From positions 46,771,758-46,835,757 of the forward strand of contig NC_087062.1 in NCBI RefSeq assembly GCF_963678635.1: a DNA stretch of 64,000 nucleotides, written 5' to 3'. This DNA comes from Symsagittifera roscoffensis. Its lineage: Eukaryota > Xenacoelomorpha > Acoela > Convolutidae. The position numbers and the translations under genes are program-made. Shown in pieces: positions 44,984 to 56,006 of this stretch. Position 1 is the stretch's first letter; every line of letters starts with the position of its first letter. The notes under the pieces were generated by a model. It was not told the origin of the DNA and made no database searches. It was given only the letters and a program-made list of their open reading frames with translations.

Positions 44984-45501
44984 TCCCAAAATATTTTTGG
45001 TTTTTTATTTTAAACGTACATGTCTAAATCGAAATTATGACTCAGAAACTTCCAGACAACTTAATTTAAAAATGTTCAATTATTTTAGAGGTTAAAAGTA
45101 TTATAATGTTTTTACTAAATTAGAGGTCAACTGTGATTGGCTAATTTTTTATCATGATGGTTTAGAACCAAATTGTATGTGATTTATTGAAAATAACATT
45201 TGTAAATTGATGTTTTATCGTCATTTAGATTAGTTTATTGTAAAACTCCTGACGATGCACAGAGTTGCGAAAACGTTTGAAATTTACTTTTAGCAAAAAT
45301 TTCCTGAATAAAAGTCGTTTGACTGATGGCCAAATAATGGTAACTTATACTTAGCCCTAAATAGACCAGAAAAGGTCGAGAAGGTGAAAAACGGGTAAAA
45401 TTCAGGTAACTGACACCGGGCAGTCGTCAATAGGTGCTTTTTCTACGCTTCGTCACTATGTATTATTTGAGCGAATGTTTCATTGCTCCGTAACGACTGT
45501 A
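44984..45501. other. PLE-b 3' tail and host flank up to copy 3
   Basis: AT-rich 3' sequence of PLE-b, including a second CTGACGA...GAAA motif (45249-45272), then about 170 bp of unassigned flank ending at the LTR start of copy 3. No open frame. Confidence 0.45.
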
Positions 45502-45849
45502 TGTGACATTCGACCAGAATGGACCAAAATGCAAATTCAGCAGATTCGGAATTTAAGCAGCGAACCTTCCGAATTGACGGTTTTAAGCAATTAACAATGT
45601 TACAGGGACGATTAGTCAAATGTTGAAGGTCAAGATATTCTGGTTTTTTGAAATTTTAAAAATTCGATGTGTGACGTCATATTTCTGAGAAAAGTCAGAA
45701 ACGGCCACTTTGGCAGAAAACCGGAAGAAAAACACAACAACATTAGTTGCGATAGCGTTAACAACGGAGATTGCGATTGAGAGACAACAACAAATTGCAG
45801 AAGTAGCAGAGAACGCTTCGAGTTGCAACTATTGTGTCGCTACAATAGT

Positions 45850-46935
45850 TGCAAGGCCGTTGCGAACAACGGTGAAGGGTGGAAAACCAGCCTTCCGGAA
45901 GAAGAGTAAGAGCCTTATTTCCCCGGATTCAGGAATCCGGAGGGGTCTCGGGACTGGAACTTTTATTAATTTACATAAATTTTTAGCTTCCCTGTCATGT
46001 CCTGAATTGAATTTAATTAACATCTGAATTCATTCTGCTAAGATGAGAAGCTAGGAGTTGGGGAAAAATTCATCTACTGAACAAAAACAACAATAATTCA
46101 ATAAATAGTAGTGGCCCTGATTTTAGGAGTGACCTCGTGGTCTGGGGATACTGAGACCCAGCCATGAGCTTACTATTTCTGCATGTAATTAAATTAATTT
46201 GAGTGTTTTGACCGAAGCCGAAAGCAGTAACGTTTTTTGTCGACCCGATGTTAGAAAGACCACCGAAAGTACTGGCTTGGTAGAGACGGTTAAAAGCATG
46301 TAAAGCTCTGTTTAGACGTTGGCCAGTCGTCTTAGGACTTAGTTTTATTTTCCGTCAGTTACAATCGTTATAAAGCAATTCCCGAGAACCAGGAAGGGTG
46401 TTGGGACGACGTTTTCAGCCTTCCGGAAAGAAAAAAGGACGTTATTTCTCCGGATTCCAGAATCCGGAAAGGTCTCGGGAGAGAACTTGAACATTATTTT
46501 AACAACTTTTCAGCTTTCTGGAGATGTCCTGAAATGAAATAATAACATCCAAATTCGATTTCAGATCATGAGAAGCTAGGAGTTGAGGAAAAGTGTTGAT
46601 CCATCTTCGATGGAGATGATGATTTTTATCTACTGAACAAAAACAATAGTAATATGATAAATAAGTAGTAGCCCTGTTTTTAGGAGTGACCTCGTGGTCT
46701 GGAGAAACTGAGACCCAGCCGTGAGGTCACTATTTTTGCATATATTTAAGTTAATTAGAGCGTTCTGATTGAAGCAGGAAACGGTAACGTTTTTTTTTGT
46801 CGACCCGATGTTAGAAAGACCACAAAAAGAACTGGCTTTGGCAGAGACGGTGAAAAGCATCTAGAGCTTAGTTTATACGCTAGCCAGTTATTTTAGAAAC
46901 TAGCTTTATTTTCCGTCAATAGCTACTTCCGGGCG
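45850..46935 (+). repeat. Internal duplication of about 555 bp in the copy 3 LTR
   Basis: Two consecutive related blocks. Each contains the CCGGATTC/GAATCCGG palindrome, a GACCTCGTGGTCTGG stretch and GTCGACCCGATGTTAG. The second block closely resembles the single block of the copy 2 LTR (41190-41700). The first is more diverged. Confidence 0.8.
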
Positions 46936-48789
46936 AATGTTACATAGATGTTTTTATGGCGCTCCTGGGTGTTATTCTTTTTTAACATCATGACCGGCAG
47001 AACCGTTAACGAGCACTCCGCGCCGAGCGGATGCTCACATTAACGCCCTTAATAGGCCTAAACTGCCGGGGCCGAAGGGTATTTCGGAACGCGGAAGCCT
47101 TCCGGATTACCGTGAATAGCTTTTTAACCTAGTTAAGACCAAAAATTCACGAATCAGGAAGGGTGGGGGGATCGGCCATCCCCTCGTTCCCTGAGAGGTT
47201 TGTGACCAAAAACACTTAAAGATATACATAAAACCAAACAAAAAGTAGTATACTACCCAAGAAAAACAAAAAACATAAAAATAACCGAAAAAACCAAAAA
47301 CAGTTAAAAAATTTAAAAAAAGTAAAAAATCAGTAGAAATCATCCCCCCAGACAAGATGTGATCTGACCCTCCCGTTTGTTGTTGATAGATATATTGTTG
47401 TTACAGGCATTTATTTCAGTCAGGATTGTTACGATCAATTTTGTGGCCGGTTTGTGAGGCTTGTACTGTAGGGTTATTTGAGCATTTAAGCACGTTAATG
47501 ATAAATTGCGCTCAATTCGGAAGGGTCTTGGGAGAAGACTGATCCGGAAAGCAGTACAAGGAGCAACAAGAAGGGGCTCAACGACAACAACAATCGACTG
47601 TTGGGTATCGTTCACAAGTTTTGTATCCCTTTTGGTACAAAAATTAAGATAGTAATCTGTGGGGGGCTCGACAGTGCTGCACTGTAGTGACCCTTCACCG
47701 AACTGCGAATATCCGAGTTAAGCACCTTAATTCGGATATTAAACAAACCCGGAGGGGTATAGTATTACTAATATTATTACTTATATAGCCTATATTAATA
47801 CTCCTATACCGTTTTTCAGTGAAAAACACAGAAAGCAGACAGGTATTTAGGGTCAAAATAGCGAGATTTTGATCCCCCCACAAATCGCGATTTTTGAGAT
47901 ATCGATAATTTTTGAAACGGAAAAAAGCGCTAAATTAGTGTGTTACATCGTAACAGCACTACTATAATAGATAGAACCGGTTAATTTTAGTTCGGAAGTG
48001 GTTGGAACTATTTTGGTACCGAAAACCGAATTTTTGCTATTTTTGATAGTACGAAACACTATAAATTCGGAAAATTTTTTGAAATTTTTGAGTTAGGACA
48101 GTAAAAATAGTTGTACGGACAACGTCCACTAGTGAATCTACAAGTTTTAAAACCCGATACCCGAAAGCCTTCCGGGTTGCAGAGAAATCGAACTTAACGT
48201 GTTTGATTTGGTGGATTCATCAATCCGGAGGGGTCCAGGTAGCATAGTTTTTCGCAAATGTTTTCTACTAAAGCGTTTTAGTTCGGGTCTTTTGCATCGA
48301 ACTAGAAGAGTATAGGCCTTCTGAGCTCGGATCAATAATTTTCAGGTCGAAAAGAACAGAATTTAAAAAAATTAGGCGGAACCTATAAGAGAGAAATTTC
48401 TTGACTTTAGAAAAAAGACGTTTTGGTTAATAACTTTGGAACTACTGGGCATATCCAGTTGATCTTGGTACCAATAGATCAGAAATTAGCTGAGCTTACT
48501 GATAAAGACAAAAGTTTTAGGGAAAAAGTTTTAGGAAAAAAGTAAGCGTGAAAAGTTTTGAGATTGTTTTTAGCAAATTCACCAATTTGGAGGGTAGACC
48601 CTTCAAGTTTTATAAAAATTTTTTTAGAAAAGCCCTTACACCCCTACCAAAAGGTAACAGCGGTTGAATAAAGTAACTTTAGGCTGTTCTAGACGAAAAG
48701 GGAAGGCTAAAGGCACAGGAAAACCTTAATCGAGCCGAAGCTAGGCTAGCGATAAGACCCTTCACCGTTAGCGTGAATTGTCAAATAAG

Positions 48790-49080
48790 AGGCTTAACTT
48801 CAATCCGGAAGGGTCTTACATACCCTTCCTAGTTAATTGAAAAAGCAAAATAGCATCGGAGAACGTATCCGGAGGGGTATAGGTTGAAAGAAGGAAATCT
48901 CCGGAACACTACATTTACAAAACCAGAGGGCTCCCAATCCGGAGGGGTCCAAAATTTTTCAAATTCGGAGGGGTCCCAATCCGGAGGGGTCTTGTTTTCA
49001 CAAAACCGGAGGGTTCCCAATCCGGAGGGATCTTATATTTGCTAACTCAGAGGGGTCCCAATCCGGAGGGGTCTTAGGTA
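48790..49080. repeat. LTR minisatellite, degenerate (copy 3)
   Basis: About ten units carrying TCCGGAGGGGTC-type cores on the plus strand. Spacing is less regular than in copies 1 and 2, with a tendency to a two-unit pattern (CCAATCCGGAGGGGTC followed by an AT-rich unit). Most units here are the CTCC type rather than TTCC. Confidence 0.85.
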
Positions 49081-49164
49081 AACAGAAGAAAGACTACAGT
49101 GAGAGGTATTAGGTTATTAGCAGACAGGCTAGGAATCAGTGACTGCACTGGTAACTTGCCTTTC

Positions 49165-49170
49165 TATAAA
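49165..49170 (+). promoter_or_regulatory. LTR TATA box, copy 3
   Basis: TATAAA in CTATAAAAACCAG, 244 bp before the PBS-like site and aligned with the copy 1 TATA box. This is the expected core promoter for the genomic RNA. Confidence 0.65.
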
Positions 49171-49408
49171 AACCAGACCAAGACAAAACAGGTCCGAACT
49201 CGGATATTCGCTACACTAAGTCTAAACTAAAAAGGGCGTAATTCATTGGTGTAGATTGAAACCCAATACGTTTTTTTGAAAAGTGACTGTCCTCAGGATT
49301 TTAGTAGGTCTAGCTCGGGCAGTCTGACGGCAGATAGGTAACACAGTACTCGGTGGGTGCAATAGACGCCCACTTGAGAAAATTACTGCCTTCAAAGTTT
49401 TGTCTGTT

Positions 49409-49428
49409 TGGTGCAGCACCGAGCAGGG
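49409..49428 (+). promoter_or_regulatory. Primer-binding-site-like sequence, copy 3
   Basis: TGGTGCAGCACCGAGCAGGG, identical to the copy 1 site except for one base. It starts with TGG and lies directly downstream of the R-U5-like segment. The tRNA is not assigned. Confidence 0.5.
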
Positions 49429-49833
49429 AAAGCTTTTTCTTTAAAAGAAGAGTTCAACTATTGTACTGCGACCGACTAAAAGTACAATACACATACGTTT
49501 TTTATAGAGATATTCATATTCTGTAATTATATATTTTTTTTGTTTCTGATTTTAAATCAACATAATTTGTGCTTGATTAGGTAGTGAGTACACTATCTTT
49601 TAAATTGACTGATAACATCATATTGAGCTAGTTCTCAAATCTTACGAACGATAATCGGTTAGTGTGAATAAATTATATACAAACTGTACTCTGATAACAT
49701 ACAGGGATTCGTGGTCACTATTTAATAGAATCTTGTGAAATTTATTGTGTTGTGTCATTATTTTTGATAGTCAAACTATAAAGTCACTAGCAATCGAATT
49801 GAGTGTATAGGCATTAAGAAGTGACAAGTTGAG
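49429..49833 (+). other. 5' leader of copy 3
   Basis: AT-rich, about 405 bp between PBS-like site and gag start. It aligns with the copy 1 leader. No shared open frame and no distinct structure seen. Confidence 0.5.
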
Positions 49834-52800
49834 AATGAGTCTAGACAAGTCAAGGATACCTAAACGAGGCAATAGCTCTAAAAAATTCATCCCATAAAGC
49901 AAAGAAAAACATTGACCGACCCTTTTGTGGATCGGATCAAACGAGCCCGGACCGACAAAGGGGAGACGGTTTCAGGCAGAATGGTTGAAAAGAGAGGTCA
50001 GAAGACCAGAGAAGAGAAAAAAGAAATGTTAGAAGTGGAGGTCAATACGGACCAGGCCATGAATGACAACCAGGAAGTACATGGACTGGAAGGGAGAGGC
50101 AGAAGGCTGGCGAGTGAATCTACTCCGGTAGAACAAGGCCATGATTTTGCCACTTCCACCGGGACATTGGATCAAGAGGAGATGTCGGAACTGTCCGACA
50201 TTTCAACTGAAATAGTGGCAACAAGAAGATCTCCAACAGACAACACCATGATGGCAGGCGGGACCGAGAAACAAACAACGTCCTCATCGTTCTCAGAAAG
50301 GATGAGGAACACCTTAGGAAACATCTTTCCATTCACCATGGGAGTGGGCACAGGAAATGAAGGTGAATCCCAGGAGGAAGAAGAGGATGAAGACGAGCAA
50401 GTGGATTTTGGATCTCAAGTCAGCCTTTATAGTTCGACCCAGGAGAATGAGGCATACGTCGAAAGAGAGACTGGAACCATGGACAAATTTGGTGTGGTGA
50501 GAACGATAAGCAAAGTGGTAAACAGACCGGGCCAGTCGAGAGGCTTCACGATAATGACAAATTCAGAGCCGCAAACTGGGGAGAGTAGAAACAGAGGGCT
50601 AGGCAACGCATTGGCGAAACCTGAGGTGGATAATGAAAAGACGTCGAGCCAGAGAGTCAAGGCCCAAATCTCGACCAGCACGAAGCTACCTGGGACCGAC
50701 AGGGTTACACCGCCACTAGTGACGCCACTCGTGGATAACGGGGCAGCACTAGAAGAAGACTTGAACAACATAGTGGACAGTATAGGAGAACAAAATGAAC
50801 AGATGTCCATAAGAATGAGTGAACTAGAAAGAGCAGCTCACATTGAAAGAGAAAGTCTGCGGGAAGAAATAAACCGCAATAGACAAGAAGTTGGCAGGAG
50901 CAAAAAACGCTTGAAAGAAAGAACGGACAAGCACATAGAGAAGAACTTGTCGAGAATGACAAGAGAAGCGGAACAGAGAGGGTTACGCTTAAGAGACGAC
51001 ATGGAGAAGTTAAGAATTCAGCAAGAGCAGTCTCTTGGGACTCTTGACACAAAAATAGACGCGATGATGGAGAGGCGAACTCAGGCTATCATGGATAGGT
51101 TGGACGGGCTACTAGGCAGCAAAAGTGGACCAAAAGAAGGGGAACCGAACTCGGGAGGACCCAGCAGGGAGCCGAAGGTGAACTTCAATGACCATCAAAG
51201 GAGGAGGACATATGGATTCACTAGAGGTAGGGGCAGTTCATCAGGCTATGCCACAAGGGATAATAGAACATGGGGCCCGAACAGTAGAGCAAGTTCATCG
51301 GGGAACAGACAGACCTCTAACGAACGACCAACGCAAGGCACACATGCGACTGGGAGAATTGATTCCGGTAACAGGAGACATGCGAGCCCAGGGAGGAGTC
51401 ATGTGGGCCAAAGGGGAAACACTCATGGCGATTCGGATTGCAGGGATGCACCGAATACAGAGACATTAACAAGGCGCGATGATACTCAGGCGGGGCACTC
51501 GAGAGATGCTACGGCAATGGCCACAGCCTTTGAATCCCTAAACAGGTCTTTGGAGACATTCCTTACAAGGTTATCCAGAACCAATGAACGCAGTGAGAAG
51601 TCCAGAAGAGTCTTTAAGAAACCAAGATGCTATAAAGACGAATCTGATGGCTGTATTGATACCTGGATAGAGGTAATGAAACTGCATTTTGAGGAAGAGG
51701 ACTTGTCGGAAAGACAAGAATGCAGTGCGCTCACCAGCAACTTGGAAGGGACAGCCCTGAACTGTGTCATGGCCAAGAAGCAATATCAGCGTGACACAGC
51801 AGAGAAAATATTCGAAATCTTGTTAAACCGTTTTGGATCAGGGGTGCAGGGACACCAGGCGATGATGCGCTTCGAGAAACAGAGGCAACGAGAGGATGAA
51901 ACGATAGACAAGTTTCTAGACGACTTGGAAATGTTGAGAAGACGCAGCCAACCGGATGAGTCAAACCGAAAGATGAACCTGGTAGTAGCCTCAAAATTCA
52001 TCGATGGTGTGAAAAATGATGAACTTCGGACAATGCTAGCAACGCATTACACACCACTATCAACCAATGCGCCAACACCAGAGGAGTTGAGGCTCAAGTC
52101 AAAAGAATATCTTTTATTAAAACCTCCTTCGAGATCTGGTTACTATAAGAACAATTATGGCAATTTTAACAATGGGCCAGCAAACCAAGGGAACAACTGG
52201 TACAAACCGAGGGATGATATGGACAAGAGACGCTCTTGTGCCAATTGCAGTTCAACAGACCATCATGTGTCAGCATGCCCCACCTACAAACAGGGCATGA
52301 AAGCAATAGGCTTTAGCCTCGAGGATGAAGATGCGTCAGAATTGGACCATGAGGATTTCATGAGAGGAGTAATTGCGAAATTTGGCCCGAGGTGTTTCTT
52401 TTGCAACTTGGAAGGTCATTTTAAATCAGATTGTCCGCAATTCTGGGATGCAGTGGCAGACATCAAGCATCCAAGGCATGAGGAAGCTTTATCAGGAGTG
52501 AAAGCCAGCAAGGCTCGCCTGTTGAGTGAAGCGGAGGGCCGCAGAAAAGACAAACCGCAAGAGCTGGCGACGAAGAAAATGCAAGCGGTAACTGAAGAGA
52601 CATGTGAACCGGAACCAGTGACTGCGGCCGATGACTTCAAGATTGATTATAGGGCAGCCGCGAGGGATGCTCTAAATAGAGTGCAACAGGAACTGGTGAC
52701 GAAAGAGATCGAAAAAAAAGTGAAACTCGAACTGGAGAATGAGAAACTACAGGAGCAACTGAATACCTTCGAAGCAACTCAGTTTGAGCATGAAACTTAA
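49834..52800 (+). pseudogene. Gag, copy 3 (nearly intact; early frameshift)
   Basis: The conserved start is the ATG at 49834 (MSLDKSR). A small deletion near 49890-49912 shifts the frame, after which it stays open to 52800 (about 960 codons). By residue from 49912: acidic disordered region (1-290), coiled coil with long heptad runs (about 285-410), Arg/Gly/Ser-rich basic stretch (about 410-560), retrotransposon-gag helical domain (about 575-740), CCHC knuckle 1 (CANCSSTDHHVSAC) and knuckle 2 (CFFCNLEGHFKSDC), both C-x2-C-x4-H-x4-C, then a charged helix. It packages RNA in the particle. In copies 1 and 2 the frame continues into protease. Here a deletion near 52770 puts protease in another frame. 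Confidence 0.88.
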
Positions 52801-54859
52801 TGTGATCTCCGGTCAGAGGTTCGGCATGGTGCCACAAGGAAGCAAGATACAGTCGATAATTTCAGTGGCTGGACACCAGGTAATCAGAAATCTGAGTGAA
52901 CCATCCGAGTTCACTTTGATGCATTTGGACACCTATGCAGATTATCTGAGGCAGGTGGAGCCACGCACTGAGTCGAGAACTGTGCGAGCACTACTAACAA
53001 CGGGTGGCCCTCGCATGAAGAAACTTCATGGACGCTACCTGGAGGTCTATGGGCCGTATCAAGTGATGCTGAACGTGGATGGAATCAGTATCTACACTAG
53101 GACTTATGTAACAACAGATAGTGACCAAATGGGGCAGATCTATTTGGGTGAGGAGGAACTCAAAGTCCGCAGGATAGACCATGACGCCATGATGGAACAA
53201 GATGCAGTACACATTGGGTATGAAGCAGATGTGACCGCACATCTGCTTGACACCAACGGAAAGAAAATCGGAGTCACAGGGCTTCTGGACACAGGAGCGG
53301 TAGTGAGTGTGATGCCGATAAAAACTTGGGAAAGAATGGGCTTCACGGGGGAAGATCTAATTCCAACGAATCTCCGACTGGCCGCCGCCAATCGAGGAGC
53401 GATCTACATAGCTGGAAGAACACCAATAACGGTTCTCCACATGGGAGGACGGGATCTTTGGATGAGCTTCCTGGTGGTAGAAAATTTGGACGACGCCGAC
53501 CAATTCATCTTGAACAGAGGTTTTGTCAGGAATTTTGACGTGATGATTGACTTGAACAACGTTCTGATACGGATTAGAAACCCGGACCGGAAGTATGTCA
53601 AGAAACCAATTAATAGGATAATAACAGACGAAAACAAGGTACCAATTTTTTTAGATAGAAAAGTGAAGCTACAGCCAGGACAAGCTGTGGTGGCAATTTT
53701 TAGAATGAGAAATTTAATTTCTTTAAGTGATAGTAAACAGGTTTGTTTAGTACCGAATCCAAATAGTCAGAGTTCGGTGATTTTAGGCCGGAGCTTCTCG
53801 GTAACGCGAAACGGACTGTGTGTCAGTGTGTTATTGAACAGACTGGACACCACGGTTTCAATCCATCGTGGAAAGAAGCTTGGTTACGCTTTGCCGATGA
53901 GGATCGACTATGAGGAGACACAAAACTTGAAGAAACACAGTGTGAAAGACTGTCCTTTTCATGCCAATAAAGATAAAATTTTAAAGAGGATTAATGAATT
54001 AAAATCTATTCATAATTTCTTTTCAATGAAAACCGAAACGGACGACGGCTTATCGAGCTGCTCGAATTTTCCGGAACGCCCCTCGTCATATGAACTAGAA
54101 TCTGACAAACCTGTTTTGCCAGAGATAGAACATTTAAAAGGGAAAATAGGTGAGGGAAATTTCGAAAAATTGCGGGACCTCTTAAATCGGAACGCAGATG
54201 TATTTTCAAAACATAAGGCGGATATCGGTTGCTGTAATTTCGTCGAGCACGAAATCGAACTTGAAGAGGGCGCCGTTCCCCATAGGGAAGGCGCAAGACG
54301 AATGACGCCACACATGACGGAAGCTTGCCGAGCGGAAATTGAAATGTTGCTTGAATACGACATGATAGAACCCTCGAAATCGCCATGGGCTTGCGGGGTA
54401 GTAATGGCGAAAAATAAATGGGGGCAGCTTAGTTTTTGTTGCGACTTTCGTTACTTGAACGCGGTAACGATAAAAGATGCGTACCCGATACCGCGAATAG
54501 ACGAGAGCCTCTCTAAGCTTGGTGATGCCAAGTTCTTCACCACATTGGACTTGAGTTCTGCCTTCTGGCAGGTCCCTCTGCGGAAGAAGGATAGAGAGAA
54601 AACCGGATTCACGTGCGAATTGGGATTGTACCAGTGGAAGAGGATGCCCTTCGGCTTGTGCAATGCAACGGCCACTTTTCAAAGACTGATGGCTCAGGCT
54701 TTGACGAGAGTGACCAAGAAGTACGGGAATCTAGTGATGTGTTACGTGGATGAGGTAGTCATAGCGACACCGACCCTGGAAGACCACATTGATAGGCTCG
54801 ATGAGGTCTTTGGATGTATGAAAAGTGCAGGCTTGAAATGCAAACCATCAAAATGTTAA
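52784..54859 (+). CDS. Protease - reverse transcriptase, copy 3 (open, 691 codons)
   Basis: Starts inside the former Gag-Pol fusion (MSMKLNVISGQ). Retropepsin motif LLDTGAVVSVMP (about residue 170). Protease-RT connection, then the RT fingers (EIEMLLEYDMIEPSKSPWA), motif A FTTLDLSSAFWQ, motif B FGLCNATATFQ. Motif C reads YVDEVVIAT: the second catalytic Asp is Glu, whereas copies 1 and 2 have YVDD. The stretch ends at PSKC by a GAA-to-TAA change relative to copy 1. It would copy the RNA genome into DNA if intact. The Asp-to-Glu change, the early stop and the lost RNase H part make this copy unlikely to be active. Confidence 0.88.
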   Translation: MSMKLNVISGQRFGMVPQGSKIQSIISVAGHQVIRNLSEPSEFTLMHLDTYADYLRQVEPRTESRTVRALLTTGGPRMKKLHGRYLEVYGPYQVMLNVDGISIYTRTYVTTDSDQMGQIYLGEEELKVRRIDHDAMMEQDAVHIGYEADVTAHLLDTNGKKIGVTGLLDTGAVVSVMPIKTWERMGFTGEDLIPTNLRLAAANRGAIYIAGRTPITVLHMGGRDLWMSFLVVENLDDADQFILNRGFVRNFDVMIDLNNVLIRIRNPDRKYVKKPINRIITDENKVPIFLDRKVKLQPGQAVVAIFRMRNLISLSDSKQVCLVPNPNSQSSVILGRSFSVTRNGLCVSVLLNRLDTTVSIHRGKKLGYALPMRIDYEETQNLKKHSVKDCPFHANKDKILKRINELKSIHNFFSMKTETDDGLSSCSNFPERPSSYELESDKPVLPEIEHLKGKIGEGNFEKLRDLLNRNADVFSKHKADIGCCNFVEHEIELEEGAVPHREGARRMTPHMTEACRAEIEMLLEYDMIEPSKSPWACGVVMAKNKWGQLSFCCDFRYLNAVTIKDAYPIPRIDESLSKLGDAKFFTTLDLSSAFWQVPLRKKDREKTGFTCELGLYQWKRMPFGLCNATATFQRLMAQALTRVTKKYGNLVMCYVDEVVIATPTLEDHIDRLDEVFGCMKSAGLKCKPSKC

Positions 54860-56006
54860 ATCCTTAGGGATTCGATCAAGTACCTGGGAAGAATGATGGA
54901 CAGGCATGGTGTGAGGCCAGATCCGGAAGCAGTAGAGGCTGTGTTGACATGGAAGGCTCCGAGAACGGACACACAGCTAATGAGAACGGCAGCAAGGTCT
55001 TGAGTGACACAAAGATGAAATATGGTGCACCAAAAGCAGAAATGTTTGCAGTGGTCACCTTCGTGGAAAAGTACCGTGCATACTTGGGGAGCGCTCCCTT
55101 CAAGTTACGCGTGGACAACAGAGCGTTATCCTGGTTGAAAACCTACTCGATGGATCAGAGTTACATTGGTAGATGGATAGTAAGATTGGATGGCTACCAC
55201 ATGATAATCGAGCACAGGATGCGTGATAAACACCAGAATGCTGACAGCCTCAGTAAGAAAACTGAGTTCTATGAAAGATTGGAGCAGAAGCAAGCCAATC
55301 AGGCAGAAATAAAGGAGGGATTCTCGTTTCTGAATAAAGAAATTTATAAGGCGCTTCCCTTGACGAGATGGTTGGAAAAATCTGAACATCCAATTCCAGG
55401 ACACCCCGAGTTACCTGCAGAGAAAGCAGCCGAGATAAAGATCCTGTCCAAGGAGGACCCAGTCCCCTTGGATCTGTTGCTGCGCTCGAATCTGGTCCAG
55501 CAAGAACTCTCTCGCATGAACATAAACAGCCTCTAATTATTGGATAAAACGGTGCAGGTCACACCGCAAGTGATGCGGATGCTGGGTGGATTGTTAGAAA
55601 GAGAAGTGACCAGAGATGAGCCCGAGTGGACAGCAGCAGTGGCATCGCTAACAGTCAGTGAGAAGGTGAAGATCATGCCGTGAAGACAACACGAAGAGAA
55701 TGAGAGGGATTGTAGGACAATAGTTCAGCAACTAGTATCCTCAATACCCCACGAGATTTTAACCAGTTCTTCTTACGGACGGAAAGAACAGGGAAGCAGT
55801 ACGCGAAGGAAAACCGTTACCTTCGTTGACCAGGATAAAGAAGGTGAGAAGGTAGAACAAAACCTGCTGCAAGATTGTTTGTCCGGGGAGACGAACGATG
55901 AGAAGAGCCAGCAAGTACAAGTTCAACACCCGGGACAAGAAAGTTTGTCCAGGGAGTCTGAGATGAAAAAGTTCCTGATGAGAAACAGGACCTGAGGAAC
56001 AAGGTT
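54860..56006 (+). pseudogene. RNase H remnant and Pol linker, copy 3
   Basis: RT thumb start (SIKYLGRMM) then a deletion of about 300 bp (join near 54985) that removes the connection and the first RNase H Asp. From there open to 55536: KMKYGAPKAEMFAVVTF (catalytic Glu), DNRALSWL, NADSLSKK. Then the linker with HPELPAEKAAEIKIL. The remainder to 56006 is a degraded linker containing three short TTGTCCGGGGAG-like repeats (about 55870, 55940, 56010). Confidence 0.75.

Larger units (their letters stand above)
45502..49408 (+). repeat. 5' LTR of copy 3
   Basis: About 3.9 kb from TGTGACATTCGACCAG to just before the PBS-like site. It is collinear, in inverted orientation, with the copy 1 and copy 2 LTRs. 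It holds a duplicated block with a period of about 555 bp (compare GTCGACCCGATG at 46239 and 46799), two palindromes (45923-45940, 46449-46468), a hairpin-like repeat near 47850-47876, a degenerate minisatellite (48790-49080) and a TATA box. No conserved coding sequence. Confidence 0.8.

Noticed and set aside
47107-47355. Very hydrophobic reading frame resembling a membrane protein
   Set aside because: It is a translation of a T-rich stretch of the LTR. The matching regions of copies 1 and 2 do not keep the frame.
52750-52810. Programmed +1 frameshift between gag and protease in copy 3
   Set aside because: Copies 1 and 2 are in one frame across the junction, and copy 3 has a local deletion there.
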